Shown one piece after another: positions 1-10,756 of a DNA stretch of 64,000 nt. The notes below the pieces were generated by a model. The model did not search any database. It was not told the DNA's origin and was given only the letters and a program-made list of their open reading frames with translations. The first letter of the stretch is position 1. The number at the start of each line of letters is the position of its first letter. The stretch spans positions 3,357,001 to 3,421,000 of the forward strand of contig NC_080058.1 in NCBI RefSeq assembly GCF_026212465.1, read 5' to 3'. The translations under genes and the position numbers were made by a program. Source of the DNA: Amaranthus tricolor. Its lineage: Eukaryota; Streptophyta; Magnoliopsida; Caryophyllales; Amaranthaceae.

Positions 1-54
1 CGATAGAAAAATAAGGCGAAAATAAAAAGATTGATTTGCTTATCATAAATCATT

Positions 55-76
55 TAAGATAGATAGATAGATAGAT
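55..76. repeat. GATA microsatellite
   Basis: Tandem GATA units lie in the presumed intron just upstream of the B12D-like exon. No further role is visible. Confidence 0.8.
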
Positions 77-132
77 GCACGATAGAAGTATTACAAATTG
101 CATGATACGAATAATGATTGAAATGATTGTAG

Positions 133-961
133 GGCATTGAAAGCCGAAATGGCTCCCTTATACCTATTGGTGGGATTTACGGTGTTAGCAGCAAGCATAG
201 CCTCACACACAGCATATCAACAATTGAGGTACAATCCTAATGTTTACTTCAGTAAGAAGAAAAGAGCCACTATTGAGGAAGCTGAAAACCCCATGAATGC
301 TGTTAATCATGGCGGTAAATTTGTAGATAAGTCTTTCTTAAGGAAGGTTGCTCATATTCAAGAAAAAGGCAAAGAGACCATTCCAAATCCTGTTAACGGC
401 AACATTTACACCAGGTAATACTTTATATTATACTATCTCCATCTCTTAATGAAGTTCCCATAACAAAGATTTACGAAAATTAAAGAAAAATAAAATCTCT
501 TAAATAATAAATATATTATTTTATTGATTAATAAATTTGATGGAGAAAAGTGGTGAGGACCATAAACATTAAAAAGTATCAAAAGAAATTTAGTGGAAAA
601 AATATAAGGACACAATTAATAAAAAAAAATATTTTATAAAGTTAATAGAAAACATGTAGAGATCATAAGAAATATAAAACTATTAAAATAAAGTTAGTGA
701 AAGATATGTGGAAATCATAAACATTATGAAAATATTAAAATAAGAATGAACAAGGTTATTTTTGTATAAAATTTATGATATATAAAAATATTTTTTTAAA
801 AGTAACAAATAAAACACAAAAAAATAATAAATAAATTTTTTTTTAAGAAATGAAGACAATATTTACTAAAATTTAGTTTGAACTACTCCTATACACTAAC
901 ATGTAGTTTGAATTATTTTTGTAGGTCTAGACATGCAGAGACTTTGCAGTCGATCAAGTGA
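133..961 (+). CDS. B12D-like small membrane protein, last two exons (5' end outside window)
   Basis: Two exons are visible. Exon A is 133-414, after an acceptor ending TTGTAG, with donor CCAG|GTAATA. Exon B is 925-961, after an acceptor ending TTTTTGTAG, with its TGA at 959-961. Joined in phase they encode about 105 residues. One membrane segment (LYLLVGFTVLAAS...) is followed by a polar tail containing QLRYNPNVYF, FLRKVAHIQ and IPNPVNGNIYTR, and a short end SRHAETLQSIK. This pattern matches the B12D / NADH-ubiquinone reductase MLRQ-like family of small organelle membrane proteins. The family assignment rests on the N-terminal membrane segment and the NP..YF/FLRK pattern; biochemical function is poorly known. 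Reading runs upstream into the intron, so the start codon is probably left of the window. If the internal ATG at 149 is used instead, the protein would be nearly complete. Confidence 0.7.
430..790 (-). repeat. Dispersed repeat with ~60 bp internal subunits, in the B12D-like intron
   Basis: Read on the minus strand, this intron segment repeats a roughly 60 bp theme several times: a GTTTATGGTC/TCCACAT core, then TTTCCACTAACTTTATTTTAATATTTT-like DNA. A clear relative lies in opposite orientation at about 47240-47510 and shares the same opening (CAAAATAACCTTGTTCATTC-like). It is non-coding and AT-rich. Confidence 0.6.
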
Positions 962-1364
962 TTTAATTCGATGCTACTACAAGCACTTGATTATATGTGG
1001 AGTATTTTTGTTTGTAAATTATAACATGGAAGAACTAAGGAAAAGAAAAACAAATTGCATTTTCTTTCCTTTGAAAACTTCTATGTTATTATTATTTTTT
1101 TCTTAAAATATACATATACCCATCAATTAGTTTTTATCCTTTATTTTTTTCATAATTTTTATCATATATTGTCTTTTAACGTCAATTTTAAGCTATTTTG
1201 TTGATAAATTTATATTCTTATTAATAAACGTTTAGATGCTTGCGGAATATTTGTTAGCATAATTTTTAGTAATTTAGTGAAGTTGTCTTGTGGGCTTGTT
1301 ACTCATGTAGTGATCAACTAAGGGCCAACACTTGAAGCAGTCAATAGCCCATATGTTAATATGT

Positions 1365-1736
1365 GAAAATTGAAAAAACATAAGTGAAAAAAAAAATAAT
1401 AACAAAATAAACTAAGAATAAAACTTATTTCAAAAGTAAGCGTGAGTTTCCCAAATCTGAGGTTTTGGGCTGTTCGCAGTTAGTAACTGCGAACAGGTCA
1501 AAAAAGACAAAATCACTGTTCGCACTTACTAACTGCGAACAGAAAAAAAAAAGGTCAAATAGCTGTTCGCAGTTAGTAAGTGCGAACAACTATTTTGTCT
1601 TTTTTAACCTGTTTGCAGTTATAACTACGAACAGCCCCAAACCTCAGGTTTGGGAAATTCACGCTTACTTTTGGAATAAGTTTGATTCTTAGTTTATTTT
1701 GTTATTTTTTTTTTCACTTATGTTTTTCCAATTTTC
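1365..1736. mobile_element. MULE-type MITE with 9 bp target duplication
   Basis: A 372 bp near-palindromic element begins GAAAATTGAAAAAACATAAG and ends with its inverted copy, CTTATGTTTTTCCAATTTTC. It is flanked on both sides by the 9 bp direct repeat TTAATATGT (1356-1364 and 1737-1745). A 9 bp duplication plus long terminal inverted repeats is typical of Mutator-like elements. Inside, the smaller palindrome CTGTTCGCAGTTAGTAACTG (continuing CGAACAG) occurs several times in complete or diverged form. No transposase is encoded, so it would be non-autonomous. Confidence 0.88.
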
Positions 1737-2126
1737 TTAATATGTTGGCGATACAGTTTATGACTCACTATAGATGTTAATTCATCGAATAAATTTTGTA
1801 TACGGTGAGAAAACTCCATAAGGAGAAAAAAAATTTCAAAAAATAAATGTTTTAATATTTAATGTGTTAATCTTTATATTTAAAAATAACTTGCTTAAAG
1901 AATTTAATTAAGCTAGCTTAAATCTAAAATATTAAAATTTGGATCAACAATATTGAAAATAAATTGGGTTAGACTTAAATTCAAAAACAAGGTGAGTTAA
2001 TGTTACATCGAATCAACACATATTAAGATGGTAAAGCCAATTGCATATCGCATCATGTTTATTCATGCGTATTAGCATGTCATGGATTATGCAATTATTT
2101 CTTTGGTTTTTGTATGTTATACAAAA

Positions 2127-2275
2127 ATTGTTGAGAGAGACGGTCTTTTTGAGAGACGCACTAAATAAATAGGCTAAATAGCCCAATTAATACAACTTAA
2201 AAGAGAGAATAAAAATATAGACTTCATATTTTAAGGTCTTCTTTCTGAAAAATAGTCTCTTACAAGAGTAGTTGA
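2127..2275. mobile_element. Small repeat with GAGACGGTCT core
   Basis: It starts GAGAGAGACGGTCTTTTTGA and ends near AGTCTCTTACAAGAG, giving short inverted ends around AT-rich DNA. Related GAGACGGTCTC-type sequences recur in the window (near 13955, 25490-25670, 29240, 53800-53870, 54620-54735 and 62180). The exact boundaries and superfamily are uncertain. Confidence 0.4.
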
Positions 2276-2279
2276 TGTT

Positions 2280-3830
2280 CTTAAAGGGTAGATGTTTGAG
2301 TGTGATTGAATAATTCTCTCATGGGTTATAAAAAATGGATATTCTGGATGTATTTGCGAGCAAGTAAGATTGAAGCATCATCGGGGAAGTATGGTAGGAA
2401 GATGCCATGACATCAGCATGAGCTACAATGCGTTGGCGAAATAATATGGTAATGCGCACGATTATACTTGTGCATCCTCAAACGAGCAACCTTTTCGCTC
2501 GAACGAGCATTTACTTCCAAATTCTTTTTAAATACTCAAGCGAGTAATCCTTCATGCTTGAACAACTACTCATGCTTTATTACATACTTTCTTCGTTTTA
2601 TTGTATTTGCTACATTTAATTTTTTACGCAATTCAATATGTTATTTTAATTATTTATATATTAAATTATACAAATCTAAAAATTATATAAAGTTAATAAT
2701 ATGAAAGTAGGCGATTAAATGATTCAAATAAGATCTTAATTGACTATATTTTTCCATACATGCTAGCCGTAATATATAAAATCAATTTGAACGGTAATAA
2801 TGCTTAAAACTGTGATATAACAAATATTTTAGAACGAAGGGAGTAGTTCAACGCTCGTTCGCCTCATTTTAACTCAATAGAGACATTAATTTGGTGATTC
2901 ACTTAATGGAATTTGAGCGGATCAAGAATTTTATGGTGAGAATAGTGAGAAGTTCGTAATTCTTCTCTACACAGCCATGCATTATAAATCCATTTTCCTT
3001 ATTTGAAACGGATTTATAATCTTCAACAAGTGATTTGCAAAGTGTTTACCACTTCCGAAATTGGTGTTTCTCTTGCTTCGCTCCTTGCTTTAATTCTTAA
3101 TTACATTGTTTTTTTTGTTCTTGTTTATTTCTCGATTGTTGCTCAAGCTTTATTATTACTGAATGTGACTATCAATAACAAGTATTATAGAACAGAGTAA
3201 GTATGTAAATATTATTCGTCTGTAATTTTTAATTATCCTCTTAAATTTGACGGAAGGCTTCAGTCAATTCTCAATATAAAAATTGTATTGTTCTAGTCAT
3301 CAATTACGAAATTGGAGAACGTAATTCAATATTTTTTCTAATTCTCATAATTCTGAACCAGTCGCCCTGTCCCACACGATGAATGCTTGTGACTTATGAA
3401 ATTTCAATCCATGAACTCAACAAGAATTTCTTCTGTTACGTAAATGAATCCAAATTAGTATAATTTGAAGCTGAAGGATAGGGAAGGTAGGAGTGGAGAG
3501 GAGAGGACAGCGAGAATTGAATTCAGGATCTTACATGGGAACGTGGTACATTTTTCAATTGATACAAGACCTATCCGTGTTTAGATATTATGTAATGTTG
3601 GAATTCTGCAGCAAGATGCAGGAAGAGAAATTCTGAAGCTATGTTGTGGAAGATTATTTATGGGATTTCGATTAATCTTCAATAGAAAATATCATTTTGC
3701 ATCTGTAAGTTCACGTAATTAGATGTGTAGATATTTATTAAGTTATTTTACAATAATTTATTAAAATCCGAAACCAAAATAGTCTACGAATTTTTCCCAA
3801 GCAACAATAAATAAGAACAAGTATCACAAA
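2280..3830. other. Intergenic stretch, no supported gene
   Basis: AT-rich DNA between the first MITEs and the receptor-kinase cluster. A 65-codon hydrophobic open frame at 3003-3200 has no recognisable family and no supporting context. No RNA gene is seen. Confidence 0.5.
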
Positions 3831-3889
3831 TATGAGGATTATATAAAGTAGGAAAAACTTCAGACATTTATCCTGGGAATTGGTTCCAT

Positions 3890-6313
3890 TTAGGTAGAAA
3901 ATGAAGTTGGACAAGGAGGGGGAGGCACTTCAGCATGGCCTTCTAGCATCTGTGTGACCAATGTCATACTTGGTCTTAGATTTGGATCTTCTTGGATACA
4001 CCAAAGGGAAATCATCACAAATCTGGTTAACTGTAGCCTGTTATTTAGTGCCTCTAAATCATTACCAACCAGATTTTCTATCGTGTTAGATTGGTAGCAA
4101 TCAAACGCCCAGTCTGTTAAAATTTTTCCTTCCACTTCAAAGAGTTCAATACTCACATTTTTTCGACAACATATGATTTCCAACAAAAGTACCCCAAAGC
4201 TATAGACATCTACCTTGGTTGTTACCGGTTTGTTTCTGAACCATTCAGGTGCAACATACCCTTTAGTCCCTCTGATTGCTGTATTTGTATGAGTTTGATT
4301 TAGAGCCATAAGTTTTGCCATCCCAAAATCAGAAATACGAGCATTATGATAGTCATCTATGAGTATATTTTGAGGCTTTATATCACAATGGATTATCTGT
4401 GTGATGCACTGCTGGTGCAAATACGTTAAACCTCCGGCTATCCCTTGTGCAATTTTGATCCTTGCTACCCAACTCGGCCTTTGATCACCAAATAGGTAAT
4501 CTGCTAAGCTGCCGTTGCTCATGTATTCATACACTAACATGCGTTGATCATTTTCCTTGCAAAATCCAACAAGTTGGACTAGATTCTTGTGATGAGTCTT
4601 GCCAATGACATTTACTTCAGTTTCAAACTCTTTATCAGCATTGTTGGAAATTCTGTCCAACTTTTTCACGGCTACAAGAATTGAGGAACCACTAGCTCCT
4701 ATTATACCTTTGTAAACAACCCCAAAAGCCCCTCTTCCTAACTCTTCTTTAAACCCATTAGTTGCATCCTCAAGAACTTTGTAGCTGAAACAGCTAACAT
4801 TACTACTATACTCATCGCCGGCTATGGAAACTATTTTGAGCTGTTTCTTGTAGTAAATGAAGAAAATTCCCAAAAGTAATAGAATAAAATTGACAAAGAC
4901 AGAGCCACCTAATAGAATTGAAACCACAGCATTCATCCTGGCTTTCTTTTCTAAAATACGATCAGCAGAAGGAACAAATTGGTCAGTGGAGGATGAACCA
5001 TTGCCTACCTTAAACCAAATAGTTTTTCCTTCACTACCAGCTGCCTGATTTCCACCCAAGAATAGCGGATTCATCTTGCAACAAGTACCCCCATTATCAG
5101 ATACCCAGTTCACAGCAGCACAGTAACGATCATCAAGACATGAACTTTTGCAATTTTCTTCATTGACATGTTTAAATTTCCCATCACATTTTTCTAAACT
5201 GAACTCCGTGTTTTCTCGTGGCACTAGCTTATACTCCACATTACCACTGGGACCCTGTTTATCTTTTTCCCATAAGTCAAAATCTGGTTTGCAGCTCCCA
5301 TACTTGTCATCAGGATCCATTAGTGAATAATTAGGCGGGCAATCACATCTAAGACTTTGAGCCACTACATCATAGCTGCAAATATTGTTATACCCACATC
5401 GTACAGTACAGATATTACCTGGTTCTGAATAAATCTTGGACCATCCCACTCCATCGTTTTTGCTGAACTTTCTTGGGTGATAATACCATGTAAGAATCCC
5501 ATCAGAGGTCATAGTGGCTCTCTGGTAGTAATCTCTGACCGAAACTATCTTATCTTTGGGGATGAAATTATACAGCACAGACCCATTTGCTGCCACAACG
5601 TACATACTTCCCAACTCGTCATAGATCACTTGGTTACCTTGTGTTGGAGGTTTCCATGTCATAGTTACAAAATAAGGATCAGCATAAGCAGTGTAAAGAA
5701 TAGGAACCATGATATTAAAGACTACATTCCCATCTCGTTGGAGGTGCATTTGGAAACTGCCTTTGGTGAAATTAGTATCTGAAAGTCGACAATCAACTGT
5801 CCCATCTAGGTTCATGATCTGTGTAGGAAGCAAAGTGTCTGTTGGATGATCAAAGCTTTGCCAAACAGGATTGCTATTGCTTTTACTTGTGAGAATGAAA
5901 TTCCCGGTATCATTCATAACTCCAAATCCAACATCTCTAGCACCACCTAAACCAGCAGAGGTATTCCATATGTGGGCACCCTTGGGATCACTGAGGAGTA
6001 ATCCCTCAGTAGCAGTTATTGTAACAGTTGATCCTTGAGGAACAGGATTTCCATCATTTGCATACCAAATGATTGTATCTGGGATCTTTGCATACCAGAT
6101 AGAAAGCAAGTAGAGATTAGTACTGCTGTTGAGAAACTGATTAAACCCAAAGGCAAAATCTCCTGATGGAGAAAGCCATTGAGAACCATTGTTACTAGCT
6201 GTAAGAAATTTATTGACCGGTATATTTCCCCTAGTTTGAGCAGAAATCGATGATGTTAAGAAGAGTATTAGTACTGTTAGGAAGGAAATGATACAACAAA
6301 GAGGATTAGCCAT
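3890..6313 (-). CDS. G-type lectin S-receptor-like Ser/Thr kinase, copy 1 (intact)
   Basis: A single-exon gene of 807 residues. It has a signal peptide (about 1-25, ending SSISAQ) and an N-terminal B-lectin region with ASNNGSQWLSPSGDFAFGF and WQSFDHPTDTLLP. A Cys-rich EGF/PAN-like region covers about 300-412, with one membrane segment at about 463-488. The kinase domain is about 524-795. Visible kinase elements are the Gly loop GRGAFG (526-531), the VAVK lysine K550, HCD at 642-644, DFG at 662-664 and APE at 688-690. HCD instead of HRD marks a non-RD kinase, a class often linked to pattern-triggered immunity. It resembles the LECRK/RLK1-type subfamily and should sit in the plasma membrane. 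The EGF part is shorter than in copy 2. Ligand and signalling partner cannot be read from sequence. It is the closest relative of the broken copy 3. Confidence 0.93.
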   Translation of the reverse strand: MANPLCCIISFLTVLILFLTSSISAQTRGNIPVNKFLTASNNGSQWLSPSGDFAFGFNQFLNSSTNLYLLSIWYAKIPDTIIWYANDGNPVPQGSTVTITATEGLLLSDPKGAHIWNTSAGLGGARDVGFGVMNDTGNFILTSKSNSNPVWQSFDHPTDTLLPTQIMNLDGTVDCRLSDTNFTKGSFQMHLQRDGNVVFNIMVPILYTAYADPYFVTMTWKPPTQGNQVIYDELGSMYVVAANGSVLYNFIPKDKIVSVRDYYQRATMTSDGILTWYYHPRKFSKNDGVGWSKIYSEPGNICTVRCGYNNICSYDVVAQSLRCDCPPNYSLMDPDDKYGSCKPDFDLWEKDKQGPSGNVEYKLVPRENTEFSLEKCDGKFKHVNEENCKSSCLDDRYCAAVNWVSDNGGTCCKMNPLFLGGNQAAGSEGKTIWFKVGNGSSSTDQFVPSADRILEKKARMNAVVSILLGGSVFVNFILLLLGIFFIYYKKQLKIVSIAGDEYSSNVSCFSYKVLEDATNGFKEELGRGAFGVVYKGIIGASGSSILVAVKKLDRISNNADKEFETEVNVIGKTHHKNLVQLVGFCKENDQRMLVYEYMSNGSLADYLFGDQRPSWVARIKIAQGIAGGLTYLHQQCITQIIHCDIKPQNILIDDYHNARISDFGMAKLMALNQTHTNTAIRGTKGYVAPEWFRNKPVTTKVDVYSFGVLLLEIICCRKNVSIELFEVEGKILTDWAFDCYQSNTIENLVGNDLEALNNRLQLTRFVMISLWCIQEDPNLRPSMTLVTQMLEGHAEVPPPPCPTSFST

Positions 6314-7184
6314 TGCTAGAAGAACTTATCTTCAGTTTTTTTTTTCTTTTCCTGATATAGAAATGCTTAGTGATTATTGTACCAGAAAAACCTGATTATT
6401 AAATAAAGAATTGGTGTTGACCTGTCGTTGTTGAAGTTAGGAGGAATTAATGTTATTTTTTCAAAAAGCTGAAATCATATTAACTATTCTAATGCTAAAT
6501 TTAGGGTCTTTGCTCCAACTTGTCAAATAATCCATAAGTGCTCAACTGACTACCAATTTAAAGTAAAGTATAGAATCCGTTCAGATCATTCTGATGCAGA
6601 ACAGATCAGTATTGTTTAAACTTTAAAGCTTAATTTATGGGAGGCAAAATTTGATGGTAGTTAATTTTTGACAATATCAGACATGTAGACTCATATGTTT
6701 GACGGTGTCGTACAAGACAAGAGTAGAGAAAAAGGATCCTGGCCACATTGAAAAACAATGTTCTCACTTCTCAGTGTCTCCTTGTATTGTAGAATCCTAT
6801 ATTCCAATATGTTGTCCGGACAAGGAGTGATTTCAGGCCCGATTAGGAGGTGGCCTAAGGTTAAATCGAATATGGTGCTTCAATACATATACTAAGGGAC
6901 AAAAGTAAAAATTACATATTGTTATAAATTAAAAATTACAATCTTTAAATGCTTCCAATTTCATATAAAAGGTACTACAAAATTGTAGACGTTTTTCTAA
7001 ATTCTGTTTCCCGTATTCAGAAATTGAATTTTGCCTATGTTGATGCAAATAAAACCATCTATCTTATTGGGTAAATTCCTCTAAAAAGGTTGTCCCCAGA
7101 AGCACCATTTGTATGCTTTATAATCTTGATAATATTATACTGTTATGAAAAGTACACATGGAAAGAAAGAAAACAACTGAAGAA

Positions 7185-9629
7185 TCAAGTTTTAGATACT
7201 GCAAATGAGGGACATGGCGGGACAGGCACATCAGCAAGGCCTTCAAGCATCTGCACAACCATTCTCATTTTAGGCCGAAGGCTTGGGTCTTCCTGGATAC
7301 ACCAAAGGCCAACCATTACGAACCTCTTTAGTCGTAGCATGTCATCAAGTGCTTCCTCGTCTTCTTTAACCAAAGATTCTAACGAGTTAGTTTGGTAGCA
7401 ATCAAATACCCAATCTGTCAAAATTGCACCTTCTTCCTCTAAGAGTTCCATGCACACATTTTTTCGACAGCATATGATCTCCAACAAGATAACCCCGAAA
7501 CTGTACACATCTACCTTCACCGTGACTGGTTTGTTCCTAAACCATTCAGGGGCTACATACCCTTTTGTACCTCTGATTGCGGTATTTGTATGGGTTTGGT
7601 TCAAAACCAGAAGTTTTGCCAACCCAAAGTCACCAATACGGGCATTTTGATATTCGTCAAGAAGTATGTTCTGGGGCTTTATATCACAATGGATGATCTG
7701 TGTGCTACATTCCTCGTGCAAATACTGCAATCCCCCTGCTATTCCTAGAGATATTTGAACCCTTTCTGACCAATGTGGTCGCGAATCACCAAAAAGATAA
7801 TCTGCTAAGGTGCCATTGCTCATGTATTCATATACTAACAACCTCTGATCTTCCTCCTTGCAGAATCCTACAAGATGAACAAGATTCTTATGATGGGTTT
7901 TTCCTATCACATTCATTTCAGTTCTGAACTCTTTATCGATATCTTCAGTAACCAAATTCAACTTCTTTACTGCTACATGATTAGAGAAATTTCCTGCTGT
8001 TATCTGACCCTTGTAAACCACACCAAAAGCCCCTCTTCCTAACTCTTCACTGAACCCATTTGTTGCTTCTTCAAGCGCTTTGTAGCTAAAGCATAGAACA
8101 TTATTATAATCTTCGACATTTTTTAGTTTTATATTACCCTTTTTGTTGTAGATGAAGAAAATTCCTAATACCAGGGCAGTTAATAAACAAAAATTGAAGA
8201 ATACTGAACCCCCTAATATTACAACAATTTCAGGATTCACCTTGTTTTTCACTATGGATATAAGCTGATCAGTGGAATTAGTCCCGTTTCTTACTTTCAG
8301 CCAGGCTGTTCTACTGACTGAATTGTCTTGTTTTCCATTGGACAACGGAAGCTTCTTCTTATAACAGCTCGGGTCACTTCCTCCTACATTCGCGCTATTA
8401 AAAATGACGGCTGCACAGAAGCAATCTTCAAGACAAGAACTCTTGCAGTCTCTTTCACTATAACCTGCATGCTGTTGATAATCATCAAATGGCCAATCAG
8501 TGCTCTGAAGTGGAATTAGTTCATATCCACCCTTTTGAGCTGAACTTTGCTCCTCGTCACAATATTCCAGCTCAAAATCCGGTTTACAATGACCATATTC
8601 ATCATCGGGATTTAGCAAAGAATAATGTGATGGGCATTGACATCTTGGCATATTATTATTGTCATCATAGGTGCAAATATTGTTAAATCCACATACTCCA
8701 GATTCACCATCCTTTACACTTCTATCACAGATGTTCATATTATCTGGTATTGAGTAAATTTTAGACCAGCCAACATCATTATTCTTTGTGAATGTTTTTG
8801 GGTGAAAATACCATGTAAAAACCCCATAAAAATTCAGGGTTGCTCTCAGATAACTGTCCCCAGGTAAAGCAATCTTGTCTGCTGGGATTAAATCATTCAG
8901 AACTGTACCATTCTTTGCCAAAAGGTACATATGACCCGATTCATTATACCTCAATTGGAAACCTTGATTAGGAGATTCATATGTGCCAGTAGCATAATAA
9001 GGAGGATACTGAAAGCCACTAGGAACGTCCCATGTATTAAGGACCATGTTTCCATCGTACTGCAACCGGAGCTGGAACCGTCCCTTAGTGTAATTACTTT
9101 CTGAAAGCCGAGAATCAAGCACCCCGCCTTTTGTCATAGTCTGAGAAGGCAACAATGTATCAGTAGGATGGTCAAAACTCTGCCAAACGGATTTATCATC
9201 CTTGCTCCTAAGGATAAAATTTCCCGAATCATCCATTAAACCGCGGCTCACAACAAAGGTTCCATTCCACTCACTGGAAGTATTCCATAGGTGGATACCT
9301 TTTGGATCATTCAAGACTAAACCTACATCAGCAGTTAATGTTACTGTTGATTTTTCCGCAATAGGATTCCCTCCATTTGCATACCAAACAACTGTTTCTG
9401 GGATTTTCGCGTACCAAATGGCAAGCAAGAAGAGATTGCTGGTATTGGAATATAGATGAAAACCAAAGGCGAAATCACCCAAAGGTGAAACCCATGATTT
9501 GCTATTCTTAGTAGCTGTGAGTGATTCACCTATTGTTATACTGCTCTTAGTTTGTGCAGCAATAGGAGATAACAATAAGGAAAATACAGCTATATAGAAA
9601 GAAAACATGCTAGATAAAGGCTTTTCCAT
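7185..9629 (-). CDS. G-type lectin S-receptor-like Ser/Thr kinase, copy 2 (intact)
   Basis: A single-exon gene of 814 residues with the same order as copy 1: signal peptide (about 1-26), B-lectin region (SWVSPLGDFAFGF, WQSFDHPTDTLLP), EGF-like and PAN-like Cys-rich regions (about 300-422), membrane segment (about 468-493) and intracellular kinase. Kinase landmarks are GRGAFG at 531-536, K555, HCD at 647-649, DFG at 667-669 and APE at 693-695. Like copy 1 it is non-RD. The EGF region is fuller than in copy 1, with an extra Cys-containing insert (CDRSVKDGESGVC). It shares many blocks with copy 1 but is clearly diverged, so it represents an older duplication. It is probably a plasma-membrane receptor for a cell-wall or microbial ligand; that role is inferred from the family. 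Confidence 0.93.
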   Translation of the reverse strand: MEKPLSSMFSFYIAVFSLLLSPIAAQTKSSITIGESLTATKNSKSWVSPLGDFAFGFHLYSNTSNLFLLAIWYAKIPETVVWYANGGNPIAEKSTVTLTADVGLVLNDPKGIHLWNTSSEWNGTFVVSRGLMDDSGNFILRSKDDKSVWQSFDHPTDTLLPSQTMTKGGVLDSRLSESNYTKGRFQLRLQYDGNMVLNTWDVPSGFQYPPYYATGTYESPNQGFQLRYNESGHMYLLAKNGTVLNDLIPADKIALPGDSYLRATLNFYGVFTWYFHPKTFTKNNDVGWSKIYSIPDNMNICDRSVKDGESGVCGFNNICTYDDNNNMPRCQCPSHYSLLNPDDEYGHCKPDFELEYCDEEQSSAQKGGYELIPLQSTDWPFDDYQQHAGYSERDCKSSCLEDCFCAAVIFNSANVGGSDPSCYKKKLPLSNGKQDNSVSRTAWLKVRNGTNSTDQLISIVKNKVNPEIVVILGGSVFFNFCLLTALVLGIFFIYNKKGNIKLKNVEDYNNVLCFSYKALEEATNGFSEELGRGAFGVVYKGQITAGNFSNHVAVKKLNLVTEDIDKEFRTEMNVIGKTHHKNLVHLVGFCKEEDQRLLVYEYMSNGTLADYLFGDSRPHWSERVQISLGIAGGLQYLHEECSTQIIHCDIKPQNILLDEYQNARIGDFGLAKLLVLNQTHTNTAIRGTKGYVAPEWFRNKPVTVKVDVYSFGVILLEIICCRKNVCMELLEEEGAILTDWVFDCYQTNSLESLVKEDEEALDDMLRLKRFVMVGLWCIQEDPSLRPKMRMVVQMLEGLADVPVPPCPSFAVSKT

Positions 9630-9825
9630 TGCAAAAGAGTGACTGAGGGATTACAGTTTTTATTTATAAGGTTTTATATAAGAATTTGATTCTTAAATCA
9701 AGTATAAATCAAGCTCTATTATGCTGTTGTGCAGATGCTGATCATTGTTGACTAGAAAAATCTGCATAGATGAAGTTCAATGCCGTGTTTGGTAAGTATT
9801 GATGATGGATTGATTTTTAATTATG

Positions 9826-9829
<4 letters not shown>

Positions 9830-9876
<47 letters not shown>

Positions 9877-9912
9877 ATGCGTGCATGCGTGCGCGTTGTG
9901 TGTCTGTGTGTA
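9830..9912. repeat. AT then GT microsatellite
   Basis: A run of AT dinucleotides passes into GT and imperfect GTGC units, in the spacer upstream of receptor-kinase copy 2. Confidence 0.9.
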
Positions 9913-10024
9913 TAGGATCAAATAAGAAAGATAATTTATAATAAGAGTAAGAAGGATTTTTTTAGATCACTTTGTATATAAAAAGGTTATTATAAAATAG
10001 GAATATTTCCTAAAAATATATTTT

Positions 10025-10026
<2 letters not shown>

Positions 10027-10120
<94 letters not shown>
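10027..10120. repeat. Long AT microsatellite
   Basis: About 94 bp of pure AT dinucleotide directly abuts the foldback element at 10121. A second AT run (10557-10577) sits on the element's other side. Confidence 0.95.
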
Positions 10121-10122
<2 letters not shown>

Positions 10123-10556
10123 TCAAGTTCCAGTGAGAACCAAGCTTATATAAGAATCGTGAGAACCAATCTCTCCGATTAAAATATGTTACTTTTTCTC
10201 AGAAAATGTGTTACTTTTTGACAAAAATACGTTACTTTTGTTTTTAAAAAAATGTGGTACTTTGTAGCATAAAAGTGTTATTTTCAGACAAAAAATATAA
10301 ATACAAAATAACACGTTTTTTGCGAAAAGTAAAACCTTTTCATGTTAAAAGTAATACCTTATTGTGAGTTTTTATTCAAAATTTTTTTTCTTAAAGTAAT
10401 ACTTTTTTGCCTATAAGTATTAACCTTTTTTTCAAAAAAAAGTAATATTTTTTTACCTAAAAATAACATCTTTTTAGTAAAAAGTAACACTTTTTTGTCA
10501 GGAAGATTGATTCTCACGGTTCTCATATAAGGATGGTTCTCACATGAAGTTGTTCA
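10121..10556. mobile_element. Foldback/MITE element inserted in an AT microsatellite
   Basis: The two ends are inverted copies: left GTGAGAACCAAGCTTATATA...GTGAGAACCAATC, and right GATTGATTCTCACGGTTCTC...GGTTCTCAC. The interior is built of many degenerate GTTACTTTTT / AAAAGTAAC units in both orientations. AT dinucleotides flank both sides, so any target duplication is hidden in the microsatellite. No coding capacity. The superfamily is not settled. Confidence 0.65.
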
Positions 10557-10728
10557 TATATATATATATATATATATGTATGTACGTATGTAACTTTTTT
10601 CCACGACCCTAATTAGTGTATTGTACTAATATAAATTATAATGGAAAAGGGTGGTGGTGGTCCTGTGGAGGTGCTCAAAATTCTACAATGGACCAGCGTC
10701 AAGTCATTGCCTCAGTGCTTGTATGTTG

Positions 10729-10756
10729 TATCCCATCCCATCCCATCCCATCCCAA
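10729..10756. repeat. CCCAT pentanucleotide repeat
   Basis: Five to six tandem CCCAT units. A shortened version (ATCCCATCCCACACGAGAC) occurs at the matching place upstream of copy 3, near 14199. Confidence 0.85.

Noticed and set aside
3003..3200. 65-codon hydrophobic frame
   Set aside because: No family resemblance, no supporting signals, chance length in AT-rich DNA.
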